Source: an uncultured Ignavibacteria bacterium (GTDB lineage: Bacteria > Bacteroidota > Ignavibacteria > SZUA-365). Taken from it: a stretch of 64,000 bases of DNA. Position numbers and translations under genes: made by a program. How positions within the stretch are numbered: position 1 is the stretch's first letter; every line of letters begins with the position of its first letter. Positions 18,687-27,435 of the stretch are shown one piece after another. Below the pieces are notes generated by a model. It was not told the origin of the DNA. It saw only the letters and a program-made list of their open reading frames with translations, and searched no databases. The stretch lies in the NCBI GenBank assembly GCA_913061095.1, contig CAJXVM010000011.1, positions 1-64,000 of the forward strand, read 5' to 3'.

Positions 18687-19247
18687 ATGAAACGTTGCAA
18701 TCATGGACATTTCTATGATGAGAGCAAGCACACGATGTGCCCGTATTGTGGAGTACTGGATGAGGAAGTGAATGCCACGATCCGGAAACGGCCCACCGAC
18801 CCTGACAGCAGCGAATCTGTTCATGCAACGAAAAGGATCGAAGACCCACGGAAGGATTCCCTCCAAGGAGAAACGATCCGCGTCGTCAAAAAACAAACCG
18901 GTGTTGATCCTGTAGTGGGCTGGCTCGTTTGTACGTCCGGTCCTGAAACTGGTCGAGACTACAGGATCCGCAGCGAGCGCAACTTCGTTGGGCGGTCTCC
19001 CGCCATGGATATCTGTATTCAAGGGGATGAGGCTATCTCGCGTGAAAATCATGCAATAATCAGCTACAACCCGCGAAGCATGAGCTTTTCACTTGTTCCT
19101 GGTGACAGCCGAGGCCTGGTTTATATTAATGGAGTGGAAATACTACAAGCGACGGCGCTTTCAGGATTCGACGAAATTGAATTCGGTCAAAGCAGATTCC
19201 TTTTCGTTCCACTTTGTGGAGATCGATTCCAATGGCCGTCCGAGTAA
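18687..19247 (+). CDS. Small cytoplasmic zinc-finger plus FHA-domain protein
   Basis: 186 residues without a signal peptide. The N-terminus (CNHGHFYD then CPYCG, residues ~4-23) is a Cys/His zinc-binding knuckle of the kind found before FHA domains. After a charged linker an FHA fold occupies ~75-180: NFVGRSP (GR loop), ISRENHAII (the usual SRxH appears as SREN-H) and the final strands FDEIEFGQSRFLF. FHA domains bind phosphothreonine peptides, so this is a likely cytoplasmic reader of the kinase encoded at 22613-24226. The substituted SRxH motif may alter or weaken phosphopeptide binding. ATG 18687 follows GAGGAGG; a TTG one codon earlier is less likely. The 3' end overlaps the next gene by 16 bases. 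First gene of the operon. Confidence 0.85.
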   Translation: MKRCNHGHFYDESKHTMCPYCGVLDEEVNATIRKRPTDPDSSESVHATKRIEDPRKDSLQGETIRVVKKQTGVDPVVGWLVCTSGPETGRDYRIRSERNFVGRSPAMDICIQGDEAISRENHAIISYNPRSMSFSLVPGDSRGLVYINGVEILQATALSGFDEIEFGQSRFLFVPLCGDRFQWPSE

Positions 19248-20605
19248 TCACGCTTTTTCTAACTGTCTTCTTCATTCTGCTCACAACGACTCACGCACAG
19301 TCACCCGTGAAAGAGCGGATCAGACATGCTGTTCAAATCCGTGATACATTGCATCTTTCACTGGCCCCGAAACTGCACAGCAACAGTACTCCGACCTCGT
19401 TTATTGACGGCAGAGAATTGCCGGTTCAATGGGAACCAAATGGGACCACCCGAACGCATGCGGTTCTGGTCGTGGTCGATATTTCGAAATCCATGACCCT
19501 TCGAAACATGAATTTCGTGAAACACTTACTGCTGAAGGTCTCCCATGCTCTCGACTCTTCAGCCATGCTGGGTATGGCAACGCTTGGAGATGACGTAGAA
19601 ATTCACGTATTCCCCACAATAAACCGTACCCCCATTCGTTCATGGACTGATTCACTTGAAGCCGTTGCATCCAACACGGGTCTGCGTGAGGGGTTGATTC
19701 GGATCATAACCTGGTTCCGCAACCAGATCTCTTTACCCCCCGAACGCTCCATTGTCTTTTTTACCGATGGCGTTGAGGATTCTCAATACGGCATGACACG
19801 TGAAGAAATGAAAGAGATCTTGGTACTTTCCGGCATTCCAGTTCATGTGATACCCGTTCGCAAGCCGGAAAGTGATGCGGGGATGGAAATAGCACTGGTT
19901 ACGCGATCATCAGGCGGGAATATACTTCCAGCTAGTACTTCCGCGATTGACAGTTCCGTCAGTGAGTTGGTACACTCGTTGATAGATCACACCAGCATGA
20001 GGATTCCACTTCCTTCAGAGATTTGTGATGGCGGCTCACACACTCTTGAAGTGGTATTTGAGCATCACGAAGATTACCGCCGAGTGCGCCGTGCTATCAC
20101 AATTGGCGCACTTGGTGACGAAGACTCCATGACAAACTGGTTGTTCGCAGCTCTCGTCACCATTGCCACAATCGCTGCGCTCCTGCTCATATTCAGAAAG
20201 AATCGCAACCGGGTGCAATGGAGACAGGGTCATACAGCACTCTCGAATATTTCTGATGCTGACACGACCGTCCACCTTCCTGTCACTGATTCAAAGTTTT
20301 TAAACCATATATATCTTTACAAACTGGGCCGTGGAGAAGACAACGTAATATCCTGGAAGGGGAGCAAGAACGAAGCAATTGCCGGCAGGCTGGATTCATG
20401 TGACCTTGTACTCGATGATGACGACCGCATCTCTTCCCGACACTGCCGTTTCAGATTTGCAGGGGATGGTGTTTTCCTGAATGATCTCAATTCCACGAAT
20501 GGTACCTACGTCAACGGTGTACGTATTGAGAACGAATACCTGCTTTCCGACGATGATGTCATTCTGGTGGGAAACTCGGAATATCGCTTACGAATAAGGC
20601 GTTGA
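19232..20605 (+). CDS. Membrane protein: periplasmic vWA domain, one TM helix, cytoplasmic FHA domain
   Basis: 457 residues. Signal sequence (1-23, TTTHAQ); von Willebrand A domain about 75-265 with the metal-binding MIDAS motif D83-I-S-K-S and the later TDG. A single TM helix lies at about 306-328 (LFAALVTIATIAALLLIF). The C-terminal FHA domain (about 365-457) has canonical GR, SSRH and LNSTNGTYVNG motifs. The predicted topology puts vWA in the periplasm and FHA in the cytoplasm. vWA domains bind protein ligands through a metal ion; FHA binds phosphothreonine. This protein could therefore pass a periplasmic binding event to the kinase/phosphatase pair, or anchor the complex. The start ATG 19232 is chosen because it directly precedes the signal sequence and overlaps the previous gene. 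It resembles TerY-like vWA proteins only in domain type, not in layout. Confidence 0.88.
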   Translation: MAVRVITLFLTVFFILLTTTHAQSPVKERIRHAVQIRDTLHLSLAPKLHSNSTPTSFIDGRELPVQWEPNGTTRTHAVLVVVDISKSMTLRNMNFVKHLLLKVSHALDSSAMLGMATLGDDVEIHVFPTINRTPIRSWTDSLEAVASNTGLREGLIRIITWFRNQISLPPERSIVFFTDGVEDSQYGMTREEMKEILVLSGIPVHVIPVRKPESDAGMEIALVTRSSGGNILPASTSAIDSSVSELVHSLIDHTSMRIPLPSEICDGGSHTLEVVFEHHEDYRRVRRAITIGALGDEDSMTNWLFAALVTIATIAALLLIFRKNRNRVQWRQGHTALSNISDADTTVHLPVTDSKFLNHIYLYKLGRGEDNVISWKGSKNEAIAGRLDSCDLVLDDDDRISSRHCRFRFAGDGVFLNDLNSTNGTYVNGVRIENEYLLSDDDVILVGNSEYRLRIRR

Positions 20606-20609
20606 TTTC

Positions 20610-21389
20610 ATGTTTCGAATATCTGTCAGTAATGCACAAGCAAAAGGTGCACGCAGTTTGCAGGAGGATGCCTTCGGCAGCTCACCTCTTCCAAAAGACG
20701 GTCTCCTTGCAGATGGTTGTTTCTCGGCGATTGTTGCCGATGGAATAGGCGGCCTTCCGCATGGAGAATACGCAAGCAGGATAGCGGTTCAGTCTTTTCT
20801 GGAATCCTGTGTCACCACACCAGCAGAAATCGATGCAGGGGAGCGTTTATTTATTGCACTGGAGAAAGCAAACACAGCCGTATATACCTTCCAACGTGAG
20901 TCATGTTCAGAGGATGGCCTCGGAACGACAATGATCGCAGTGTCAATACATAGTGATGGTCTTGATTGGATATCCGTCGGTGATTCACACCTGTATCTCT
21001 TTCGTGATGGTACATTGACACAACTGAATACTGATCATGTCTATCTGGCTGATCTCTTCGGTCTGGTGAACAGCGGTCTGCTCTCACGAGAAGAAGCGAT
21101 GCTCGATCCACGCAGAGAAGCACTTACAAGCTATATCGGTGACCAGGCAATCCCTCAAATTGACCGAAATCAGGAGCCAATGCCACTCAGGGTTGGAGAC
21201 ACCCTTCTTCTTTGTTCGGATGGTGTCTACGATTTTCTCAGTCGGGAAGAACTCTCGTTAGTACTGGCTGATTCCAAGACAGATCCAGCCGGCGATCTTA
21301 TCCATTTAATTGAAAAAAGACGTTTGAAGCATCAGGATAATGCAACCGCGATCGTCATTGGTATTTCCTCAAACGGAGAAAATGCATGA
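20610..21389 (+). CDS. PP2C-family Ser/Thr protein phosphatase
   Basis: 259 residues, the usual single-domain length for a bacterial PP2C. All key motifs are present: QEDAF near the N-terminus, VADGIGG (metal-binding Asp), GTTM, VGDSHLYLF, LLLCSDGV and DNATAIVI near the C-terminus. It is a soluble cytoplasmic enzyme that uses two metal ions to hydrolyse phosphoserine and phosphothreonine. It is the expected antagonist of the kinase two genes downstream and of phosphorylated partners recognised by the three FHA domains in the operon. It begins four bases after the vWA-FHA gene, and its stop overlaps the next start (ATGA). Confident family assignment; the substrate is inferred. Confidence 0.95.
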   Translation: MFRISVSNAQAKGARSLQEDAFGSSPLPKDGLLADGCFSAIVADGIGGLPHGEYASRIAVQSFLESCVTTPAEIDAGERLFIALEKANTAVYTFQRESCSEDGLGTTMIAVSIHSDGLDWISVGDSHLYLFRDGTLTQLNTDHVYLADLFGLVNSGLLSREEAMLDPRREALTSYIGDQAIPQIDRNQEPMPLRVGDTLLLCSDGVYDFLSREELSLVLADSKTDPAGDLIHLIEKRRLKHQDNATAIVIGISSNGENA

Positions 21390-22591
21390 TCTCGAAGTAC
21401 TCAGAAACATTCAGGCACAGTGCGTTCATGGCTGCCGCAATAATACTACTGGTATTGATCACGACCATTCCCCTGAATGCGCAAACGGCCATTGAGCGTG
21501 TCACAAGTATGACCGTCCGCCTTGAAACAGAGGAAGGGAATGGTTCCGGAGTCATTATCGGTGACGGCCACCATATTCTTACGGCTGCGCATGTGGCAAA
21601 CCAGCAGCATGTCACTGTCCGTACACCGGATGACAAGACTGTCGATGCACATCTGTTATGGAGCTCGAAAGATCTGGATCTTGCCCTACTGAAAACAGAT
21701 TCTCCTCTTGCGGACACCGTCCCCTCATTCGTCAACAAGAAGTCTGTCCAACGTGGATCGCGTGTGTACGTAGTTGGTTTCCCTTGGGGAGACCGCGACG
21801 AAGACCGCTCAACTGATGCGACTGTGACACAGGGAATCATCAGCCGTTTAACGACTGATGAAATAAAGCGTACACTCATTCAAATCGATGCCGCAGTGAA
21901 TCCAGGTAATTCCGGTGGTCCCCTCGTGGACGAGCAGGGACGCATCGTGGGTGTTGTTGTTGAGAAATTCATTGGAATTGGTGATGGAAACGTTTTTATC
22001 CCTAGTGAAGGAATTGCCTATGCCGTGCCGGCATACGAGACGTGGCCGCAATTGCAGTCACTTGGGATTCCGTTTACTGTGTATGAACCGCCCGAGTCAC
22101 AATGGTACGATTCATTATTCGATTTGTGGAAAGAGCAACCAGTTGTTGCAATCCTCATACTGATCCTTATCATTCTTATCATGGCGGTCTTTATTATGCT
22201 TCTTACCAAGCGTGGAAGATCTTTCGCCCGAGTGTCTATCTCGCATCGACTCACGAGACAGGGTGAACCCATCGAATATGAACTGCTTGGTATCACTGGC
22301 CACTGGCGGGATCAACGCTTTCCAATCAATTCTGAGAAGCTTGTGATCGGCCGTGATCCGATGGAGGCCAGTATCGTCCTGGCCAGCGAAGTTGTATCAA
22401 AGCGCCATTGCAGCGTAATGCGTGATAATGCCTCTGACCGTGTCATCCTGACTGACGAAGGTTCTTCAAATGGTACTCTGGCCAACGATACGATTCATCT
22501 TCAGTCCGGTTCCACGTACTCTTTGAGTTCTGGCGACCGGTTTTCCGTCGGCAGCAAGCAAAACGTATTCCAGGTAGTGAAAAAAGACTAG
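21386..22591 (+). CDS. Membrane-anchored trypsin-like (HtrA-type) serine protease with cytoplasmic FHA domain
   Basis: 401 residues. Signal/anchor segment about 12-32 (LLVLITTIPLNAQ). The S1C trypsin-like protease domain spans about 35-225, with a complete triad H69 (TAAHV), D98 (DLALLK) and S176 (NPGNSGGPL). There is no PDZ domain, unlike HtrA/DegP. A TM helix follows (about 252-277, AILILILIILIMAVFIML), then a cytoplasmic FHA domain (about 305-398) with VIGRD, SKRHCSV and DEGSSNGT. The layout therefore repeats that of the vWA-TM-FHA neighbour, with a protease as periplasmic head. Inferred: a regulated periplasmic protease whose activity or placement is coupled to threonine phosphorylation in the cytoplasm. 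The start overlaps the phosphatase stop by four bases, so translational coupling is likely. Fusion of S1C protease, TM and FHA is uncommon. Confidence 0.92.
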   Translation: MISKYSETFRHSAFMAAAIILLVLITTIPLNAQTAIERVTSMTVRLETEEGNGSGVIIGDGHHILTAAHVANQQHVTVRTPDDKTVDAHLLWSSKDLDLALLKTDSPLADTVPSFVNKKSVQRGSRVYVVGFPWGDRDEDRSTDATVTQGIISRLTTDEIKRTLIQIDAAVNPGNSGGPLVDEQGRIVGVVVEKFIGIGDGNVFIPSEGIAYAVPAYETWPQLQSLGIPFTVYEPPESQWYDSLFDLWKEQPVVAILILILIILIMAVFIMLLTKRGRSFARVSISHRLTRQGEPIEYELLGITGHWRDQRFPINSEKLVIGRDPMEASIVLASEVVSKRHCSVMRDNASDRVILTDEGSSNGTLANDTIHLQSGSTYSLSSGDRFSVGSKQNVFQVVKKD

Positions 22592-22612
22592 TTTAACTGT
22601 GTTTTCAAGTTG

Positions 22613-24226
22613 ATGACACACCGTCCTATTGATATTGATCCCTCTGCTCTCTGCCCTGGCTGCTTCCAGGCAGACTATCCGCGTATCCGGTGTGCTGGAT
22701 GCGGCTTCCGGCCGTCTGACCAGACTCATCTCCTCGCTTTGCCACACGGCAGCCTCCTCGGCAAGGTCTACTTCGTAGGCAAGATCCTTGGAAGACCGGG
22801 CGGATTTGGAATCACCTATCTGGCATGGGACCGCACCTTGCAGATGCGCGTCGCAATAAAGGAGTATCTCCCGCGAGAGCTGGCGCATCGAGACACAGCC
22901 AGTAATACGGTTACGGCCTACTCTCATGCCGATGCAGAACTCTATCACAAAGGGCTTGAACAGTTCCTGCAAGAAGCACGCTTGCTGGCGCAATTCAATC
23001 ACCCCAATATTGTACGTGTACGCACATATCTCGAAGAAAACGCCACGGCTTACCTTGTAATGGACTTCGTCGAGGGCAGAACGCTCGAAGAGTATGTTCA
23101 TAGCCAGGGTGGGCAACTGAAGGAAGATCTTGCCATTCGTATGCTGCTGCCAGTCTTGGATGGTTTGCGAGCCTTACATTCAAAGGATATTGTCCATCGT
23201 GACATAAAGCCGCAGAATATCTATCTCGCAGAGGATAAGATCCCTGTCCTTCTCGATTTCGGTGCGGCACGCTCAATCCTCGGTTCACATGGCCGATCAC
23301 TCTCGGTCATTGGTACTCCTGGCTTCATGCCCCCAGAGCAGTTTCATGGAACCACGCAACAAGGTCCATGGACTGACGTTTACGGGCTTGCTGCGACTCT
23401 GTTCTACCTCGTGGAGGGTAAAACATTCTCAAGGGTGGGAATGGACTCGTCTATGCATTCCGCTGAAAAGGAAAGGACTTTTACAAGAACTTCTGACCGT
23501 CTTCGCAGAATTCTTCAGAAAGCACTTGCAGCCGATCCATCTGAGCGCGTTCAGAACGCAGAACAATTATTGACTGAGCTGCTTGCGATTGCAGAACCCA
23601 GAAAGACTGTTTATTCTGAATCAAGTACTGCATCCGAGATTTCGAAAGATCGTCACATTTCGCCTCTGCGGCACCTACTTGCTTTCGGATGGATATCAAC
23701 CTCAACTTCAGCGTTACGGCAAATAACAGACGATATATCATATGCGTTACAGAAGACGTATTCGCGACATCGAGTCTTTTTTATTGGCCTTCCAATGCTG
23801 CTCCTGCTTCTCTGGATATCCTATACACTTCTCGACCCTTCAGAGGAAGAGACAGAGAACCATACGCTCATATTACCGTCGTCTGAACCAACGGAAGTAG
23901 CCGAAGAAATGACTGCTGACGAGGTTGGGGAAACCATTCCACGGCCAATCGGCAAACGGGAATCAGTTGAGAGGTCGACTCCGTCGAGAGCACGTGAGAC
24001 AATATGGGCTCCATCAGCCGAGGCTATTATCAAAGACGTCTTGCGACATGATTACAGGTTCCAGACTGGGTACACATCAAGCGAGGTGCGAGAAAAACTA
24101 AAAGAGATACGTCGGCGACCCGGTGTCCTTGATGAGACAATTCGCAGGTGGCGAGAGATTCCTCTTCCTTTGTTCAATGACCGCACCGAGGAGGAGATAC
24201 GCAAAGCAATGAAGAAACGCTTCTGA
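22613..24226 (+). CDS. Transmembrane Ser/Thr protein kinase with N-terminal zinc ribbon
   Basis: 537 residues. Residues 11-32 form a four-cysteine zinc ribbon (CPGC...CAGC). The Hanks-type kinase domain spans about 45-325: GGFGITYLA glycine loop, K83 in VAIKEYLP, HRDIKPQN with catalytic D197, DFG D215 and PPEQF in place of APE. A juxtamembrane stretch, one TM helix (about 384-406, FIGLPMLLLLLWISYTLL) and a ~130-residue C-terminal part predicted to be periplasmic follow. That part is acidic/Ser-Thr-rich and then helical and basic. All catalytic residues are present, so it should be active. It is the only kinase in the operon and the natural source of phosphothreonines for the three FHA readers and the PP2C. 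ATG 22613 is preferred over the TTG directly before it. The GGFGITY and KEYLP signatures resemble kinases of T6SS-type threonine phosphorylation pathways, but no T6SS genes are seen here. Confidence 0.93.
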   Translation: MTHRPIDIDPSALCPGCFQADYPRIRCAGCGFRPSDQTHLLALPHGSLLGKVYFVGKILGRPGGFGITYLAWDRTLQMRVAIKEYLPRELAHRDTASNTVTAYSHADAELYHKGLEQFLQEARLLAQFNHPNIVRVRTYLEENATAYLVMDFVEGRTLEEYVHSQGGQLKEDLAIRMLLPVLDGLRALHSKDIVHRDIKPQNIYLAEDKIPVLLDFGAARSILGSHGRSLSVIGTPGFMPPEQFHGTTQQGPWTDVYGLAATLFYLVEGKTFSRVGMDSSMHSAEKERTFTRTSDRLRRILQKALAADPSERVQNAEQLLTELLAIAEPRKTVYSESSTASEISKDRHISPLRHLLAFGWISTSTSALRQITDDISYALQKTYSRHRVFFIGLPMLLLLLWISYTLLDPSEEETENHTLILPSSEPTEVAEEMTADEVGETIPRPIGKRESVERSTPSRARETIWAPSAEAIIKDVLRHDYRFQTGYTSSEVREKLKEIRRRPGVLDETIRRWREIPLPLFNDRTEEEIRKAMKKRF

Positions 24227-24244
24227 TAATTCAAAAGAATCAAT

Positions 24245-24727
24245 ATGATCAGGCTGTTCATTGTCGGATTACTATCCATCTCTATTGCAGGCTGTGCAAC
24301 CAAAGAGGTCATTGCACCGTTCTACGTGAGTACGGGGGGAAACTGGGATTCACGGACGGAATTTCGATTGCATGACTGCGGTCCTCTGAATACCTCTGAC
24401 AATCATGGCAGCACGGGCTATCTCGTTGGCATGATTGCAAGTGGCGTTCTTGGTCTGAAAGTCCTCACAGACAGCAAAAACTCTGGTTCCCAGTTCCTTG
24501 GATTGACTCTCCTTGGCGCTGGTGGCTATCTATATTACCTCTGGTCTTCAAACAATAAGACCTACAGCGCTGTCGCGACCGGCAATAACTACAAAAGCGA
24601 TGTGACACTCAATGGCTGCGTAGTGGAATTCCCGTATCCACCGGGATCAAATTGCCGATTTATCACACTCGAATTTAAAAATGGAAGCACGATCCGGGTT
24701 GACCTGAAGGATCCCATCATCGAATGA
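24245..24727 (+). CDS. Small putative lipoprotein ending the FHA/kinase operon
   Basis: 160 residues. The N-terminus MIRLFIVGLLSISIAGCATK is a clear lipoprotein signal with lipobox IAGC. Two further hydrophobic, glycine-rich stretches lie near residues 60-75 and 85-100 (LGLTLLGAGGYLYYLW) and could form a membrane hairpin. Two cysteines in the C-terminal half (NGCVV, SNCRF) could pair in the periplasm. No family recognised. It starts 18 bases after the kinase, so it is probably the last gene of the same transcript and a periplasmic partner of the membrane complex. Its function cannot be read from sequence. Confidence 0.8.
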   Translation: MIRLFIVGLLSISIAGCATKEVIAPFYVSTGGNWDSRTEFRLHDCGPLNTSDNHGSTGYLVGMIASGVLGLKVLTDSKNSGSQFLGLTLLGAGGYLYYLWSSNNKTYSAVATGNNYKSDVTLNGCVVEFPYPPGSNCRFITLEFKNGSTIRVDLKDPIIE

Positions 24728-24819
24728 ATTCTCATACTTTTACTTCTTTATGCCAATACATCATTGATTGCGACCAGTTCGCCCGAAGAATTATAATCAC
24801 ACGATTCGAGAGTTTTTTA

Positions 24820-27435
24820 TCACTCCCATTTCGTAATAATACTTGATTTATATTCTCCATCTACTTCCACTCGTAAAACATATTTTCCTTTCTTTAAGTG
24901 ACTGATATCCAGAAGCTGATGAAGAACTTCTGTAAATTCAATCGGCGTGCGTTGGAATACTATCCTTCCCATCATGTCATAAATGGAAAGAGACACAACG
25001 TGTGAGCCGTCCTCCCGAATACGCACGGTGAGACTACCATCATTTGGCTCCGGGAATACCCAGAGATCGAAACTCTTTGTTGTAACAGGCAGATCCACAT
25101 CGAGAACCGTAACGATCAATGGGCTTGACATGTTCTTGCATCCATTCAAGTCTGTTATTTCCACAGCATATGTTCCGGTTTCCTTCAGGACGTATATCTG
25201 TGTTCTCGCTTCTGGAATTGGCGTACCATTCCGAAACCATTGCCAGGCATTTGCCGGACTGGCAAACAGGACATTACCGTTTCGTGCGATAACAGGTTTC
25301 TCTGGAACAGGGTATAGTGTGATCCTGCGTGCAGGAGAGGTCCCTTCGCAGCCTGGTGTATTGCTCACAGTCACATAAAACTCGCCCTCTCTACGGACAG
25401 TGATCTTCCTGGTCGTCTCTCCGGTGTTCCATTGGTATGCGCTCCAATCACCAGCATCGAGAATGAGTGAATCACCGGGACAGAGGGGATTCGAACCGGT
25501 GACCGTTATAACTGGGGATGGATTCGGATGCACCATTACCTGAAGCTTGTTGGATAATCCTTTCTGTCCTTGCGCATCTTGAACTAGCACCCAGTATTGG
25601 CCAGATTCTTTCACTGTAATCTGTCGAGTGTCCGCACCATTTGACCACTCATAGGAGGTGTATCCCGTTCCTGCATCAAGGATGACGCTATCACCCTCGC
25701 AAAACTCGACTGGTCCCTGCGCTGTCAGCGTCGTGCGAAAGGAAAATTCAACCTCCGGAATATATAGGGGCCGTTCGCATATCGTCTCAGTTGTGTCCTC
25801 CGTGAACGCCCGCACTCTCACCAGATATTCCTTATTGGTCATCGACAATGGGTGCTGCAAGTGCCACTGCACTGTACCCTGCTCTTTTGGTTTGAGAATC
25901 ACAGGCTGCACATGTTTCACATAGTTATCCGGCGCATCCGCACCTGTCAGAGACAGGTCTCCGTCAATTATTATCTCTGCGAACACCGAGTCGGTCTCAT
26001 GTGGACTCCTGTTCACCACCGTCACATTAACCGGGAATGGAACGTATTGCATGTTCGCAGTGTCCAGTCTGATAGGCGGTATATCGATGGTACATCCCAG
26101 TGTCACTTCGCGAGGGATAATACACACTTCCCCTGGATCGATGATGGGAATGTGGCATCCCTGTTTGAACACTGCATCGATCGCTTTGATTTCGAAGCAC
26201 GTTGTATCCACCAGGTCCGAAGCATGGAACGTGAACTCCATCAAGAACCCTTTTTTGTATAGTAGTTTTCTGTCCATCATCTGAACGTATACGCCTCCCG
26301 GCACTGCCGTCACGTTTATCGGTATGCCTTCCAGCATGGATCCCGCAGGCGCTTCAACGCTCTTGTACTGCATGGCCCCCTGGTCATAATTCAATGTGAA
26401 TTCCAGAGGATAGAACATTGCCTCCGGGACCATCGGAGTGACTAGGTTCAGCGGAATCTTGATATCCGAATCCCCCTTTCCTTCGCTGCTACCCAGCTCC
26501 ATGACAAGATCAGTGTAAGTAGACGGATCCAGCGGCGCGCGGTACGTCTTTGTCTTCACGTCCGTGCCGCCGCAGAAATTCACCATCTGCAACTCTACTG
26601 TGCGCATCCCGCCGTCTGCGCAGTCACGTTGATAAGTGATCACGCACTCCTGGAAGCTCTCGAAAATAATCGTTGATATCTCCCTATAGATTGATGCCAG
26701 CTGGCTTGTATCCAGGGTCTGATAGTGCCGCCCGCCTGTCTGCAGCGCGATCTGCTGCAATTCTGTCTCGTTTGTAGAAGTCCCGAGAGAGATAGTGAAA
26801 ATGTGTATGCGGTTCCGGTTGGCAAGCGAGATGACATTATTAGGGGTATACGTGGATGAATTGTCCCCGCCATGTGCCAGCACGATCACTGCTCGGCACT
26901 GATTGACGCCCCTATTGATCACCTCCTCGACGCCTGCGTAGGTACCATCCCACACAGAGGTGGGCCCGCTGGCTGGCAGCCTATCGATGGCCGAGTAGAG
27001 CATTGGCTTGTCTGAGGTCATTTCTTGTCCGGTTGTCACCCTGTAGGCATACCAGATTACTGCGGCTTGATCAACGATACCGTCCATTTGATCGACGAAA
27101 GCCCGGGCAGCAGCTTTTGCGCCCGCGTTACCTGTCCCGCTCATTGACCCTGACGCGTCGAATACCAAAGCGACTGAACTCGCACAGCGAACGGTGTGAT
27201 CCGGGCATTTAAGCGCAAAACCCTGGACCGGAACACCGTTCTCGTACACTTTGAAATCCTGTTTGGAAACGTTGGAGCCATATCCGCCGTTACATCCCGG
27301 GTAGAAGTACAGCTCTATCGTTGGGTAGTTGACCGTGATGCGCTTGAAGTTCAGGTTCGGCTGGGCTGTTGCGGTATATCTGAATCCCAGCAGCAAGAAT
27401 AGGGTTACCAGTATGAACGTTGAGTTTCGACCCAT
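24820..27435 (-). CDS. T9SS-secreted von Willebrand A protein with Ig-like/gliding-type repeats
   Basis: 871 residues, convergent to the kinase operon. Signal peptide (1-24, TATAQ). A vWA domain lies at about 85-265 with MIDAS D93-ASGSMS and a conserved WDGT segment; a cysteine pattern surrounds it. A cohesin- or anchor-like beta region follows at ~300-430. Three short Ig-like repeats lie about 570-790; the first two have the ILDAG..YxWxxGxxTxxIxVxxxGxYxVxV pattern of surface proteins in this phylum, and the third is a variant. A T9SS type A-like sorting domain (about 795-871) has VFPEPNDGSLTVRI and ends SSIITKWE. Likely a surface-exposed adhesion or scaffold protein with a metal-dependent ligand site. 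Its vWA domain and the periplasmic vWA of the neighbouring operon differ in layout; a functional link is only suggested by position and by similar lower GC. Confidence 0.88.
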   Translation of the reverse strand: MGRNSTFILVTLFLLLGFRYTATAQPNLNFKRITVNYPTIELYFYPGCNGGYGSNVSKQDFKVYENGVPVQGFALKCPDHTVRCASSVALVFDASGSMSGTGNAGAKAAARAFVDQMDGIVDQAAVIWYAYRVTTGQEMTSDKPMLYSAIDRLPASGPTSVWDGTYAGVEEVINRGVNQCRAVIVLAHGGDNSSTYTPNNVISLANRNRIHIFTISLGTSTNETELQQIALQTGGRHYQTLDTSQLASIYREISTIIFESFQECVITYQRDCADGGMRTVELQMVNFCGGTDVKTKTYRAPLDPSTYTDLVMELGSSEGKGDSDIKIPLNLVTPMVPEAMFYPLEFTLNYDQGAMQYKSVEAPAGSMLEGIPINVTAVPGGVYVQMMDRKLLYKKGFLMEFTFHASDLVDTTCFEIKAIDAVFKQGCHIPIIDPGEVCIIPREVTLGCTIDIPPIRLDTANMQYVPFPVNVTVVNRSPHETDSVFAEIIIDGDLSLTGADAPDNYVKHVQPVILKPKEQGTVQWHLQHPLSMTNKEYLVRVRAFTEDTTETICERPLYIPEVEFSFRTTLTAQGPVEFCEGDSVILDAGTGYTSYEWSNGADTRQITVKESGQYWVLVQDAQGQKGLSNKLQVMVHPNPSPVITVTGSNPLCPGDSLILDAGDWSAYQWNTGETTRKITVRREGEFYVTVSNTPGCEGTSPARRITLYPVPEKPVIARNGNVLFASPANAWQWFRNGTPIPEARTQIYVLKETGTYAVEITDLNGCKNMSSPLIVTVLDVDLPVTTKSFDLWVFPEPNDGSLTVRIREDGSHVVSLSIYDMMGRIVFQRTPIEFTEVLHQLLDISHLKKGKYVLRVEVDGEYKSSIITKWE

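Noticed and set aside
18687-24727. Type VI secretion threonine phosphorylation pathway
   Set aside because: Kinase, PP2C and FHA parts fit, but no T6SS structural gene is present, and the protease and vWA membrane proteins are not part of that pathway.
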